A stretch of 13,596 nucleotides of DNA from Rickettsiella sp. (GTDB lineage Bacteria; Pseudomonadota; Gammaproteobacteria; Diplorickettsiales; Diplorickettsiaceae), in NCBI GenBank assembly GCA_031119195.1, contig JAVHYG010000034.1, positions 1 through 13,596 of the forward strand, in the 5' to 3' direction. This document shows, piece by piece, positions 1 to 8,654 of this stretch. The notes beneath the pieces were generated by a model, which was not told the origin of the DNA, did no database searches, and worked only from the letters and a program-made list of their open reading frames with translations. Each line of letters opens with the position of its first letter. The stretch's first letter is position 1. A program made the translations under genes and the position numbers.

Positions 1-2711
1 CCTTCATTAATAACAAATATTGTATCGGAATAGGGACCGATAACTGTCGCAGTGCGCTGTGCTGCAATTAACGTGACATTACTAGTTCGATTAGCAGTAT
101 ATTCCACACCTATCGTATTGAGACAAAGGTACAAAAATCTTTCTTCCAAACCCAATACACTTTCTACTGCAGAGTCTACAAACGACTCCAACCGTTCTTC
201 AAACCACGGCATAACATCAGAGTGCAATCGAGAATGGGTTCCTGGCAAACAAAAAAGATGACCTTCCTGAGGTTCTTCTGGAAGTTTATCTTTTATTACT
301 GTAACATTTCGTTTATTATCAAGAAAAACAAAACTTCTTTCAGGTAATTCTGTCGTAGGAAACCATTCCGAAAAAATATAACGTTGAATTTCAGAGTGTA
401 ACTTCAAGAAATCAATAATCTTGTTAGCTAGTTGATTATTATAGGCTTTTTTCTCTAGATAGTCTGAAGGTTGTAAATCAAAAAAAGCACGCAGGCCTTG
501 CACAAATTTTTCACGACTGCTTAAATGTACCCATTTTTCAATCGTGTTTAATTCTTTTTCTACGTGATAAAGTTGAATACCTGCGATCGTTAAAAAACCT
601 AAACCTTCGCCAATGGGTCCAGTGATTTCTGAAACTTCTGCAATAAAACCTAAATATTCTGCCCCTTCAATGCTAGCTTCCCCTAAATCTATGCCAATGA
701 TTGCTCCATTTGAAAGATTATCTATCCAATCCGTTTGATTATCGCTAAGTCCTTTTACCAAGCTGTAAGCAAAAAGTAGACTTGTACCTCGTGCTACAAA
801 GGGTGCCGCAACCTTCATTACATTACCCAAAAAACGACGTTTCCCGACTAACATAATTTCTGTATCACTAAAAAGACTAGTCGCCAGCTTTGTATCGTAA
901 TCTAATTCTTTTTCTAATAATAATTTTTCATTACCCAAAGCCAGCCGCTCTTCCGCTTTCATTAAGAGTTTATTTGATATCTTACCGAGAATACGACTAC
1001 TGCTTAATAAAGCAAAACTTATCGCTACCGAATCAAAATCTCCTTGAATTAAGGCCGATAGGGTATCCTTACTAAAAAGAGCTAAATTAGCAAAATTAGC
1101 CGCTAAACCCACTTTTTTAAAATACGCTTTTATTTGCAGATCATCGAGAGGACGCCTAAGCAGTTCTTCAGTTTCGGCTGGCAAACAAGACGCAACGCTT
1201 CGCTTTTTATTTCGACGACAAATTGTAAATTCTTTGGAAAAGATCTTATGCTCACACATAGAAACTAACATGATCGCATTACGTTGTCGTGCATTTGTTG
1301 CCGGATCACGAGAAAGCCGTGCGGGCTTATAAAGCTGATTAACTTCGGCTTTATATTGAAGACTGAAAATATGATTTGCTTCTGCTAGGGAAAGTTGTTT
1401 TTCGTTTACATTTTTTTCGATGTAGTTTATAACATTCATTAACGATACAATAAAAGGACAGCGCACATAGAGCATCAACGCCTCCCCAATAAAATTAAGA
1501 TATTTATCTCTGCTTAAGGTAAGTTTAGCTGCATCAAATGAATTAATTAGTAAAGTCTCATCGCTCTCAAAATGTGTAAGTATTTCTAGTATCCTCTTGT
1601 TCGTTGCGCTTAAGTTCAACGCTTGTGTTAACTCTTTATGTTGCATCATATGTAAGAGAAAACTGTAATAATGCGACATAATTTCTTTACTGTTAGCAAA
1701 ATCTTTGGTCAAATAGATTAAAGACTGAACAATACTTTCAAATTCATCGTGATTTTTTTCTAAATTGATTCGTAAAACCTTTTGTACTAAACGATGAATA
1801 GTAGAAATATTAGACATATTTCCTTCATTAATTAATGAATAATTTTTTAAAAGTTGAATAGCAATACTTAATAGCTCATTATCAGGCAATGGCAAAAAGA
1901 ATTGATTATTAATATGATCAGGACATAAATAAGCCATAATTTGCAAAACTTCTATGGCTTTTTTACCAAAAACTTTTTCTTGCTCTAGCTTTTTTAATGT
2001 GATTTTCCAAGTTGTAAATACCGTTTTAGAGTAAGGATCATTGCCGTAATTTGCAAAATTAAAATCTAATAATTCTTGGCTTTTTTCTTTAAAACAAGCA
2101 ATATAATTTCGAATAGTAAATCCATTATCTAGATTTCTTTCAATTTTAATATAAGCGATTGCTTGCTGTAGGGCTAACGGCAAATTTTGCAGCAATTGAG
2201 CTAATTCTTTAATATTTGGCTCATCGGCATCTGTTAAAGTAAGTTCGCTCTTTATAAAATTGATAGATTCTGTTTCAGTAAAAACATCTAGCACCAATGG
2301 CAAAGCGATATTTTTCCAGTTACTATAGCGCGATGTAATTAAAATGGTAGGCCTGTTTCTATTAGATGCTTTAGGTAGCACATCTTGAATCTCTCCAGCA
2401 GTTTCTGCATTGTCGAAAACAAATAAACTTTTAGCATTGCCGAAATAAGTATAAACTTCTTCTATTAACTCAGCACTTTCTTTTTCATTGTTGTAAATAT
2501 CATTTACATCAATATTTAATCTTTTCGCTAATTTTTTAAAAGATTCTACAATATCTATTTTTTTCTCTGCATCGATCCATAATAAGTTATAATCATAATC
2601 AACAGCATATTGCTTTGTATATTCAAGAGCGAGTTGTGTTTTACCAATTCCCCCCATTCCACTCACCGCTGCTTGAGAGCTTTCCTTTAACAGTTGTGGT
2701 GATGAACTTAA
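1..2711 (-). pseudogene. Continuation of giant toxin-like protein: NB-ARC-type NTPase, helical region and TcdA/TcdB-pore-like region (5' cut by TAA, 3' off window)
   Basis: The frame directly after the TAA at 2712-2714 is open for 903 codons to the window edge. Residues are counted from that stop. A P-loop GMGGIGKT lies at 18-25 (Lys24), a Walker B-like SLFVFDNAE at 95-103, an ILITSR sensor-like strand at 123-128 and an NLPLAL motif at 176-181. This order is the signature of NB-ARC/STAND NTPases. A winged-helix-like segment (about 245-315) and a long helical region follow. From about 560 the chain has glycine- and alanine-rich hydrophobic stretches (about 630-655 and 668-712) and a tail that, from memory, resembles TcdA/TcdB pore-forming-domain proteins of Wolbachia and related symbionts. 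No ATG lies before the P-loop; the first Met is inside it, so independent translation is unlikely. It is either the lost C-terminal half of a nonsense-interrupted gene or is made by read-through. The NTPase call is firm, the pore call moderate, the function unknown. Confidence 0.8.
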
Positions 2712-4505
2712 TTAAAGTTGAGCCATGTTATAAGTAACGACTGCTGTTTTAGTAGTACCGCCTAGTAATTGATGTAATTTAATTAATGCTTGTGTCCGTC
2801 CTGAAAAATTTTGGATTGGCCGCCTTAAATTAAATATAATATTTTTGGGAGACGTTATGCTAACAGGGGCAGATGTTCTCGGAGCACTAAGTTGCTGTAT
2901 TAACTGAGTAGTTTCTTGCTGCGTATTGTCAGGATGTAATTGGTACTTATAAGGCTTTAAATCATCTAAATTTATAAGATTTTCAGGAATATAATCGACT
3001 CGATAACTTTCCTTTAGCATCCCTTCAAGATCCTTTTCCCAATTTAACAAGCGACGGTAACCATGTAGTGTACTCTGAAGTTTATCTTTTTTATAATACA
3101 TATCCGAAGCAGCGTTTTTAGCCTTAAAAACTATACCTACTTTCTCAAATAAGCTGGCTGTACTAAAACTGTTTCCTTGTTCATCTTGTATCTGACTACC
3201 GGTAACCCTTACCCTGACTCTCTTTAAGCTAGGATCAAAATAGGTTTCTGACTTTCCCAAAATGGTACCAAAAGCTATTAATTCACTTGAAATAGGCACA
3301 TCTGCAGTTAATTTGTCATCAATATAATTCAATGTCCTTCCTGCAGCATCTTCTGCTAATTTTTCGATAGCAACTTTATAACCTGCTTTATCTGTTATCT
3401 GCGAAAATTGTTGTTCATAGCTTTTAAAAATTTCAATAGCCCCTTCTGTTAAAAAATTAATTAATTCATTTTCTTTTAACTCTGAAAAGACCTTAGTAAT
3501 TTTCTGACTTTTTCTTTTATTGATAAAATATTTGCTACTAACCGTTCTTAATGAGGCTACTAAAGAAGGAATTGAACCTACGATATTTTGAGCTATTGTT
3601 GCACCCAGTAATGCACCAGTTACTCCTGTTTTAATTTCAATTTTTAAGGCCTCTGCGCTTAAACGTTCTCCTTTAGCAAGTAAGCTATGCATACCTAATC
3701 GCTTAATAAAATCTTGTACAAATTTTTTTACAAAAAATTCAAATCGTTCTCTTATTTTTTCTTCTTCCGATAATTTGGGTTTTTTAGGCAAAGATTCATC
3801 AAGATCGGGAGATTCATTTATAGACGTAGATACACTGTGTAAACGTATATCTGGCTTTTGTTCCGACAAGTAAGGTTGCATATCAAATGGTATAGCACGT
3901 ACTCTTCGAACTGGATCCGGCTCTAATAGTAAAGAAAAAGCTAAACGTAATCTTGTAAAATAACCGTCACCACGAGGACGTTGTAAGCGCTGCGATATCC
4001 AAAGAATTCCCCTTTGTTCGTCTGCCATACGTACTAGATCTTCGGTATTTTCTAAAGCCCATAAACCACAGTTATATGTATCTTTTTGCTGTAAAAAAAC
4101 ACTTAAATTAATACAAGGTATAGGCAACTCCTTATCTAAAATCACCTGGTAATGTGGTGGTAAATCTTTTCCTAATGTGTCGATATAATAAATCTCAGCT
4201 TTCTGATTTTGACTTGTAATCACCAAGGAAACCCAATGCAATTGAAATATATTAATAATTAAACTTAAGCGTGCATACTTGACTTGAGCAGCTTTACTCA
4301 TAAAAGTTTGCAGCACACTATGCATATGCTCTGGAGAACCAATAATATCAAAGGTCTGATAGGTATCTACTGTATCGATAGGCCGATAAGATTCATATTT
4401 AATACGTGCTATATCAGCAATATCTTCATGACTTAACCAATACTCATAATCTCCTTTTTTTGTTGCTACTTCTAGTCGATTACTATTGATATCGGAGTAC
4501 GGCAT
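2712..4505 (-). CDS. Ulp1/C48-family cysteine peptidase, N-terminal part of a giant modular toxin or effector
   Basis: This 597-codon frame encodes a Ulp1-like peptidase near its N-terminus. The catalytic set is visible and intact: His90 in LHWVSLVI, Asp109 in YYIDTLG, Gln140 and Cys146 in QQKDTYNCGLWAL, with the usual six-residue Gln-to-Cys spacing. In this family such domains cleave ubiquitin or SUMO-like proteins; in a bacterium the target would be a host protein. Residues about 245-400 are charged and helical with a glycine/alanine-rich hydrophobic patch (about 291-318). Residues about 555-580 (FNLRRPIQNFSGRTQAL...) look like the F-x-GR segment that precedes a P-loop in NB-ARC NTPases, but the frame ends at TAA 20-odd codons before that P-loop. 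The ATG at 4505 has a good ribosome binding site 8 nt upstream. The truncated product could still be an active peptidase. The peptidase call is firm; toxin or effector role is inference. Confidence 0.85.
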   Translation of the reverse strand: MPYSDINSNRLEVATKKGDYEYWLSHEDIADIARIKYESYRPIDTVDTYQTFDIIGSPEHMHSVLQTFMSKAAQVKYARLSLIINIFQLHWVSLVITSQNQKAEIYYIDTLGKDLPPHYQVILDKELPIPCINLSVFLQQKDTYNCGLWALENTEDLVRMADEQRGILWISQRLQRPRGDGYFTRLRLAFSLLLEPDPVRRVRAIPFDMQPYLSEQKPDIRLHSVSTSINESPDLDESLPKKPKLSEEEKIRERFEFFVKKFVQDFIKRLGMHSLLAKGERLSAEALKIEIKTGVTGALLGATIAQNIVGSIPSLVASLRTVSSKYFINKRKSQKITKVFSELKENELINFLTEGAIEIFKSYEQQFSQITDKAGYKVAIEKLAEDAAGRTLNYIDDKLTADVPISSELIAFGTILGKSETYFDPSLKRVRVRVTGSQIQDEQGNSFSTASLFEKVGIVFKAKNAASDMYYKKDKLQSTLHGYRRLLNWEKDLEGMLKESYRVDYIPENLINLDDLKPYKYQLHPDNTQQETTQLIQQLSAPRTSAPVSITSPKNIIFNLRRPIQNFSGRTQALIKLHQLLGGTTKTAVVTYNMAQL

Positions 4506-4513
4506 AAGTTAAA

Positions 4514-4521
4514 TTCCTTTT
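4514..4521 (-). promoter_or_regulatory. Ribosome binding site of the Ulp1-type protein
   Basis: On the minus strand this reads AAAAGGAA, 8 nt before the ATG at 4505. It fixes that ATG as the start. It sits at the end of a CTTTTTTTAAAAAAGG stretch that is partly self-complementary, so weak masking of the site is conceivable. Confidence 0.6.
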
Positions 4522-4692
4522 TTAAAAAAAGCTTAAATGTCTTTAGGATATAGGAGATAGGGTAGGTTCTTCTATCAAAAATTTAATTAAAAAAAATTTT
4601 TTAAGTATAAAATTGCTTAATATTAATTAAAAGAGATTGAAAAAAATTTTAAATAAATAAAATTTACTTGTATATATATCTACTATATTTGG

Positions 4693-4944
4693 TTACGCTG
4701 TTACATAGAGTTGATTTAAAATTATCATGTATCTTTTTAACAATGCGCTAATTTTTTTGATACTTTGCAGTTTTTTACATACTTTCGCTAACTCTTTAGC
4801 AATCGCCTGTTGACAGCTTTTTATTTCCTTAAGTTATGGCCCACTGTGCGAGGCGCCTTTTCTAAAACGATACATTTCTCTTTCTATTTCAGATTGAGTA
4901 GTGTTTTCATACCTACTTGGTATAGTTAACTTCTTACTTACTAG
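4693..4944 (-). pseudogene. Decayed small DUF6496-like gene
   Basis: Read on the minus strand, one frame gives ...SEIEREMYRFRKGASHSGP, a TAA (4834-4836), then LKEIKSCQQAIAKELAKVCKK and a terminal TAA at 4693-4695. From memory this follows the pattern of small DUF6496 proteins: E-x-x-M-x-x-F-K-x-G-x-x-x-SG, then K-x-x-x-x-QAIAI-x-L. The frame has an internal stop and no start codon upstream of the first Met at 4875 (the frame is open back to about 4944), so it is a relic. The function of the family is unknown to me. The resemblance is short and needs a profile search; the alternative is a chance frame, although the conserved order on both sides of the stop argues against that. Confidence 0.4.
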
Positions 4945-5269
4945 CTAGCCAATCCACTCTAAAGTTTATATTAACAATTTAAAATGCGTATTTTTCGCAA
5001 TAAGCACTTAAACATTCGAATCACAATACTCTACCTTGAATAAAAATACATAGAAATAAAAACTCCATCATTGCGTATAGAATTGTAGGCTTTTTAAAAA
5101 TTTAATCAAAAGGCGGCCAAAATAGAACAAATATTAAACATATTAATAAAATTCGTTAGCAACTAAGGAATTATGAGATATTATTATATATTCTATTAGA
5201 AGCAAGCATAAATCAATTGCTAATAAAGTTAGGTTAATTAATAAATTTCAATTTTCTAGGTATAACGAA

Positions 5270-6091
5270 ATGGTAAGACCAATTTGGAAAGGATATATTA
5301 CATTTGGCCTAGTCAACATTCCAGTTACTTTATATTCTGCTGAGAAAAAATTCGATATCCAATTAAAACTGATTGATAGCCGAGACAAAGCAAAAATTCA
5401 CTATGTGCGTATCAATGAACATACCGGTGAAGAAGTAGCTTGGAATAACATTGCAAAAGGGTATGAATACGAAAAAAATAATTATATTTTATTAAAAGAG
5501 GCTGACATTAAAGCTATTGCCGGAAAGCACTCTAAAACAATCGACATTGCCAACTTTATTGATAAAAACAGCCTTAATATGATGGATTTTGAAAAACCTT
5601 ACTATTTAATTCCTGATCAAAAGGGGGAAAAAGCCTATGTAATTTTAAGAGAAGTTTTAAAAAAAACCAAGAAAATTGGTATATCAAAAGTAGTCATTCA
5701 TACCCGAGAATATTTAGCTGCAGTAATTCCTTACGAAAATGCCTTAGTTCTTAACTTACTGAGATATCATCAAGAATTAAGGAGGATTTCTGAATTTGAT
5801 TTTCCTTCGAATACAGCTTATAAAATTTCCAAAAAAGAAATGGAAATCGCTAAACAGCTCGTAACGTCTATGACAGCTAAATGGAAACCGGAAATGTATC
5901 ACGACGAATACAGGAAAGCGTTGGAAGAATATGTAACCGCAAAAGTACAACATAAAAATAAAAAAATATTTAAACCTACATCTAGAAGAACACATGCAAA
6001 AAATGTTATTAACTTTGTTGATTTATTGAAAAAAAGTTTAGAAAAAAACAAAAAAAATAAAACTAATAAAAAAATCAAAACAGTCAAATAA
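5270..6091 (+). CDS. ku: Ku, non-homologous end-joining DNA end-binding protein
   Basis: The 273-aa product has the bacterial Ku fold throughout: IWKGYITFGLVNIPVTLYSA at residues 5-24, then the RINEHTGEEVAW and GYEYEKNNYILL segments, and the KPYYLIPDQKGEKAYVIL region near 109-126. Bacterial Ku is a homodimer that threads onto broken DNA ends and recruits LigD. The length is typical for a minimal Ku. The C-terminus, from about residue 230, is very lysine-rich, like the basic tails that add DNA binding in other bacterial Ku proteins. ligD begins 8 nt after the stop, so the two are almost certainly one operon. The ATG at 5270 begins exactly at the family N-terminus (MVRPIWKGYI); upstream ribosome binding is weak. 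No lesion is visible. Identity is firm. Confidence 0.95.
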   Translation: MVRPIWKGYITFGLVNIPVTLYSAEKKFDIQLKLIDSRDKAKIHYVRINEHTGEEVAWNNIAKGYEYEKNNYILLKEADIKAIAGKHSKTIDIANFIDKNSLNMMDFEKPYYLIPDQKGEKAYVILREVLKKTKKIGISKVVIHTREYLAAVIPYENALVLNLLRYHQELRRISEFDFPSNTAYKISKKEMEIAKQLVTSMTAKWKPEMYHDEYRKALEEYVTAKVQHKNKKIFKPTSRRTHAKNVINFVDLLKKSLEKNKKNKTNKKIKTVK

Positions 6092-6099
6092 CTTGGATT

Positions 6100-7686
6100 A
6101 TGTCTTTACGCCATTATCGAAAAATAAGAAATTTTAAGTTAACTAAAGAACCTTACGGTCAATCTAAACCAAAACAAAATGGGCTTTATCTTATCCAGAA
6201 ACATGCTGCAAGTCATTTACATTATGATTTACGCTTAGAATTAAATGGCATCCTTAAAAGTTGGGCAATACCCAAGGGACCTAGCCTTGATAGTAACGTT
6301 AAACGCTTAGCTATCCAAGTAGAAGACCATCCAATCGAATATGGTTCGTTTGAAGGCATTATCCCTAAGGGACAATATGGTGGTGGTACTGTCATGCTTT
6401 GGGATAGAGGAAAGTGGTTATGTGAAGATCCAGAACCAAATATAGCCTATAAAAAAGGCAGTTTAAGTTTTACTCTAAAAGGAAAAAAGTTACACGGGCT
6501 TTGGCATTTGGTACGTATTCAAAATAATCCTAAAAATTGGTTATTAATTAAGGCTAAAGATAAATATGCTCGTTCTGAAAAACAATATAATGTGATTGAA
6601 AAAAAAACCTATAGTGTATTAAGCCAACGATCTTTAGAAACAATTGCTGCCACTGCACAAAGTAAAAATCCCAAAAAAAATAAACTTAAATCTCAATATT
6701 TTTCTGAAAAATCTCAAATTAAGATTAAAAAATCTATACAAGCAAAACAAGCCGTCATGCCAGCTTTTATTCACCCACAACTAGCAACCTTAGTTGAAAA
6801 GCCACCGATTGGAAGTGAATGGTTTCACGAAATTAAATACGATGGATATCGCATTATCAGTTTTATCAAAAATAAAAAAGTAAAGTTAATGACACGTAAT
6901 CAAAAAGACTGGACAATAAAATTTCCTTCTTTGGTCAAATCTTTGCAACAATTTAATTTCAAAAATGCTATCTTAGATGGTGAACTAGTTGCTTTAAATA
7001 AAAAAAGTCGCTCTGACTTTCAACTTTTACAAAATGCTATTCAGAGTAAAGTCACAGATGATCTTATTTATTATGTCTTTGACCTGCTTTATTACGATGG
7101 CATTAATTTAACTTCCTATCCGCTCGTAAAACGCAAACAACTATTGAAGCGTTTACTACCAAACGCTCATGCTTCAGTTCTTTTTAGCGCACATATTATT
7201 GGTGAAGGGGATCTTTTATTTAAAAAAGCATGTAAATTATCGTTAGAAGGAATCGTGTCAAAAAATAAAGATAGTCCTTATAGTCAAAAACGTAATCGCA
7301 GCTGGCTTAAAATAAAATGTAGTCACCGGCAAGAATTCATTGTGATAGGTTTCACCGCCGCCACAGGGAAAAGACAATACTTTGGTGCATTATTACTTGC
7401 TGTTTATTCAAAAACAAATCAACTACACTATTGTGGGAATGTAGGAACTGGATTTACTGAAAAATCTTTAACAAAGCTGAACCAACTTTTGCGTCAATAC
7501 AAAACAAAAAAAGCCCAAACCAAATTGCCTAGAATAACTACAGTAACCTGGATAAAACCAAAAATTATAGTAGAAATAGCATTTACGGAATGGACGAAAA
7601 AGGGAATGCTCCGTCACCCAAGTTTTAAAGGTATACGTTGCGATAAAAAAGCTAAGGAAATCATCTATGAGAAACAAAAAAATTGA
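6100..7686 (+). CDS. ligD: LigD: 3'-phosphoesterase plus ATP-dependent DNA ligase
   Basis: The 528-aa protein joins two domains in the Pseudomonas LigD order. The N-terminal phosphoesterase (about 20-160) has QKHAASHLHYDLRLE with His35 and His41, and the VEDHPIEYG motif with His77 and Tyr81; it trims 3' ends to leave a hydroxyl. A basic linker (about 190-215) leads to the ligase: motif I EIKYDGYR with nucleophile Lys246, motif III DGELV near 293-297, YVFDLLYYDG near 325-334, motif IV EGIVSK at 383-388 and motif V WLKIK at 402-406. The OB-fold part ends with FTEWTKKGMLRHPSFKG, the usual end of this domain. It seals ends bound by Ku, made 8 nt upstream. The third LigD domain, the polymerase, is not in this frame but starts in an overlapping one. 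All catalytic motifs here are intact, so the ligase should work. Confidence 0.95.
   Translation: MSLRHYRKIRNFKLTKEPYGQSKPKQNGLYLIQKHAASHLHYDLRLELNGILKSWAIPKGPSLDSNVKRLAIQVEDHPIEYGSFEGIIPKGQYGGGTVMLWDRGKWLCEDPEPNIAYKKGSLSFTLKGKKLHGLWHLVRIQNNPKNWLLIKAKDKYARSEKQYNVIEKKTYSVLSQRSLETIAATAQSKNPKKNKLKSQYFSEKSQIKIKKSIQAKQAVMPAFIHPQLATLVEKPPIGSEWFHEIKYDGYRIISFIKNKKVKLMTRNQKDWTIKFPSLVKSLQQFNFKNAILDGELVALNKKSRSDFQLLQNAIQSKVTDDLIYYVFDLLYYDGINLTSYPLVKRKQLLKRLLPNAHASVLFSAHIIGEGDLLFKKACKLSLEGIVSKNKDSPYSQKRNRSWLKIKCSHRQEFIVIGFTAATGKRQYFGALLLAVYSKTNQLHYCGNVGTGFTEKSLTKLNQLLRQYKTKKAQTKLPRITTVTWIKPKIIVEIAFTEWTKKGMLRHPSFKGIRCDKKAKEIIYEKQKN
7654..7658 (+). promoter_or_regulatory. Internal ribosome binding site for the polymerase-domain frame
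   Basis: AAGGA inside the end of ligD lies 8 nt before the ATG at 7667. It is stronger than the sites before ku or ligD and supports separate, translationally coupled synthesis of the polymerase-domain frame. Confidence 0.5.
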
Positions 7687-8299
7687 AAATTTAAAAAAAA
7701 ATAAAATAAAAATACATTCTAAACACCTTTTTAATACCTACTACCCATCAAATCCAGAAAAAATACTATACCCAAAATTACACATAACAAAACTAGATTT
7801 AGCAAATTATTACATCAACGTACAAGAATGGATATTACCTTATCTTGTAAACCGTTTTCTGACAATCGTACGATGTCCAGATGGCGTGCAAAATGTCAAA
7901 AAAGAGTGTTTTTATCAACGTCATCTTAATAAAGATAAAACAGATATCTATTCAATCAATGGACAAACAAAAATAAATACAGCTGAAAATTATTTTTATA
8001 TTAAAGACATATCGGGCTTACTATCGCTCGTGCAATTAGGTGTATTAGAAATACATCCTTGGGGTTGTCGCATTGACAAGGTAGAAAAGCCAGATTTAAT
8101 TATATTTGACCTTGATCCAGGACAGGATGTAGAATGGAAAAACATCATAGAAGCAGCTTTCTTCATAAAGGAGAAGCTTACTAAACTTCATTTAATAAGC
8201 TTTGTAAAAACGACAGGTGGCAAAGGCTTACATATCGTTCTTCCTATAAAACGCCGCTATAGTTGCTCAAACTTTTGTAAAATATTTGGAAACCCTTAA
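7667..8299 (+). CDS. LigD polymerase domain (primase-like), N-terminal fragment, truncated by frameshift
   Basis: This 210-codon frame overlaps the end of ligD by 20 bases and encodes most of the LigD POL domain: NPEKILYPKLHITKLDLANYY, RCPDG near residues 69-73, EIHPWGCR near 128-135, IIFDLDPG with metal ligands Asp148 and Asp150, and TTGGKGLHIVLP with His189. In intact enzymes this domain fills gaps and adds ribonucleotides at Ku-bound ends. Here the match stops after KRRYS (about residue 199); the last residues are out of frame, and the IDYLRN motif with the third Asp lies in the next frame. The fragment alone should be catalytically dead. It has its own good ribosome binding site, so it may be a natural split gene that later broke. 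Otherwise its separation from ligD reflects an extra A in the A7 run at 7676-7682. Confidence 0.85.
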   Translation: MRNKKIENLKKNKIKIHSKHLFNTYYPSNPEKILYPKLHITKLDLANYYINVQEWILPYLVNRFLTIVRCPDGVQNVKKECFYQRHLNKDKTDIYSINGQTKINTAENYFYIKDISGLLSLVQLGVLEIHPWGCRIDKVEKPDLIIFDLDPGQDVEWKNIIEAAFFIKEKLTKLHLISFVKTTGGKGLHIVLPIKRRYSCSNFCKIFGNP

Positions 8300-8585
8300 T
8301 CCAAATTTATACGTTTCACAATTAAACAAATCTAAAAGAAAAGGGAAAATTTTTATCGATTATTTACGTAATCAACGAAGTGCTACAGCTATCGCACCTT
8401 ATTCAACCCGCGCAAAAGAAAACGCATCTGTATCAACTCCTCTAACTTGGAATGAGTTATCCGCTAGGATTAAATCAGATACTTTTACTGTTAGTAATCT
8501 CCCTAAAAGACTTGCTCAACTAAAAGAAGATCCCTGGTTAGATTTCTTTACTTTAAAACAAACATTACGTTTACCTAAGGTATAA
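8250..8585 (+). pseudogene. LigD polymerase domain, C-terminal fragment in a shifted frame
   Basis: This frame, open from a stop at 8247-8249, carries the rest of the polymerase domain: AQTFVKYLETLNPNLYVSQL, KSKRKGKIFIDYLRNQRSAT with the third catalytic Asp, APYSTRAKENASVSTPLTW, and FTVSNLPKRLAQLKEDPW, which is the family C-terminus. The only start-like codon is a TTG at 8286 without a ribosome binding site, so it is probably not translated alone. Joining the previous fragment (ending at KRRYS) to AQTF here leaves out the roughly seven residues, usually like WDEVKxF, found between them in intact LigD. That suggests a deletion of about 20 bases rather than a single-base slip, consistent with the frame change observed. 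Confidence 0.8.
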
Positions 8586-8654
8586 AAAATTTATGCTTTT
8601 AGTTAATTAAAGACAAGTCTAGTTATAGTCCAAACACTAGGTAAGGTATTGAGA

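Larger units (their letters stand above)
4506..5269. other. Intergenic region between divergent toxin-like gene and ku
   Basis: About 760 bases of very AT-rich sequence separating divergent genes, so it should hold promoters for both. Apart from the toxin ribosome binding site near the left end and the small decayed gene at 4693-4944, I see no coding frame, RNA gene or clear repeat. No promoter can be assigned with confidence because near-matches to a -10 box are everywhere at this composition. The ku start is preceded by only a weak AGG at 5258-5260. Confidence 0.6.

Noticed and set aside
52..1075. Short plus-strand open frames at 52-261 and 890-1075
   Set aside because: They lie antisense to the long minus-strand NTPase/pore frame, which has recognisable motifs, and show no family features of their own.
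4616..4624. CTTAATATT resembling a PmrA half-site upstream of the toxin-like gene
   Set aside because: Only one half-site, in the wrong orientation for the gene, and such AT strings are expected by chance here.
5777..6087. Minus-strand frames opposite the end of ku
   Set aside because: Phenylalanine-rich artefacts of the lysine-rich ku tail read on the other strand.
7468..7677. Minus-strand frame opposite the end of ligD
   Set aside because: Antisense shadow of the ligase OB-fold region; no ribosome binding site or family.
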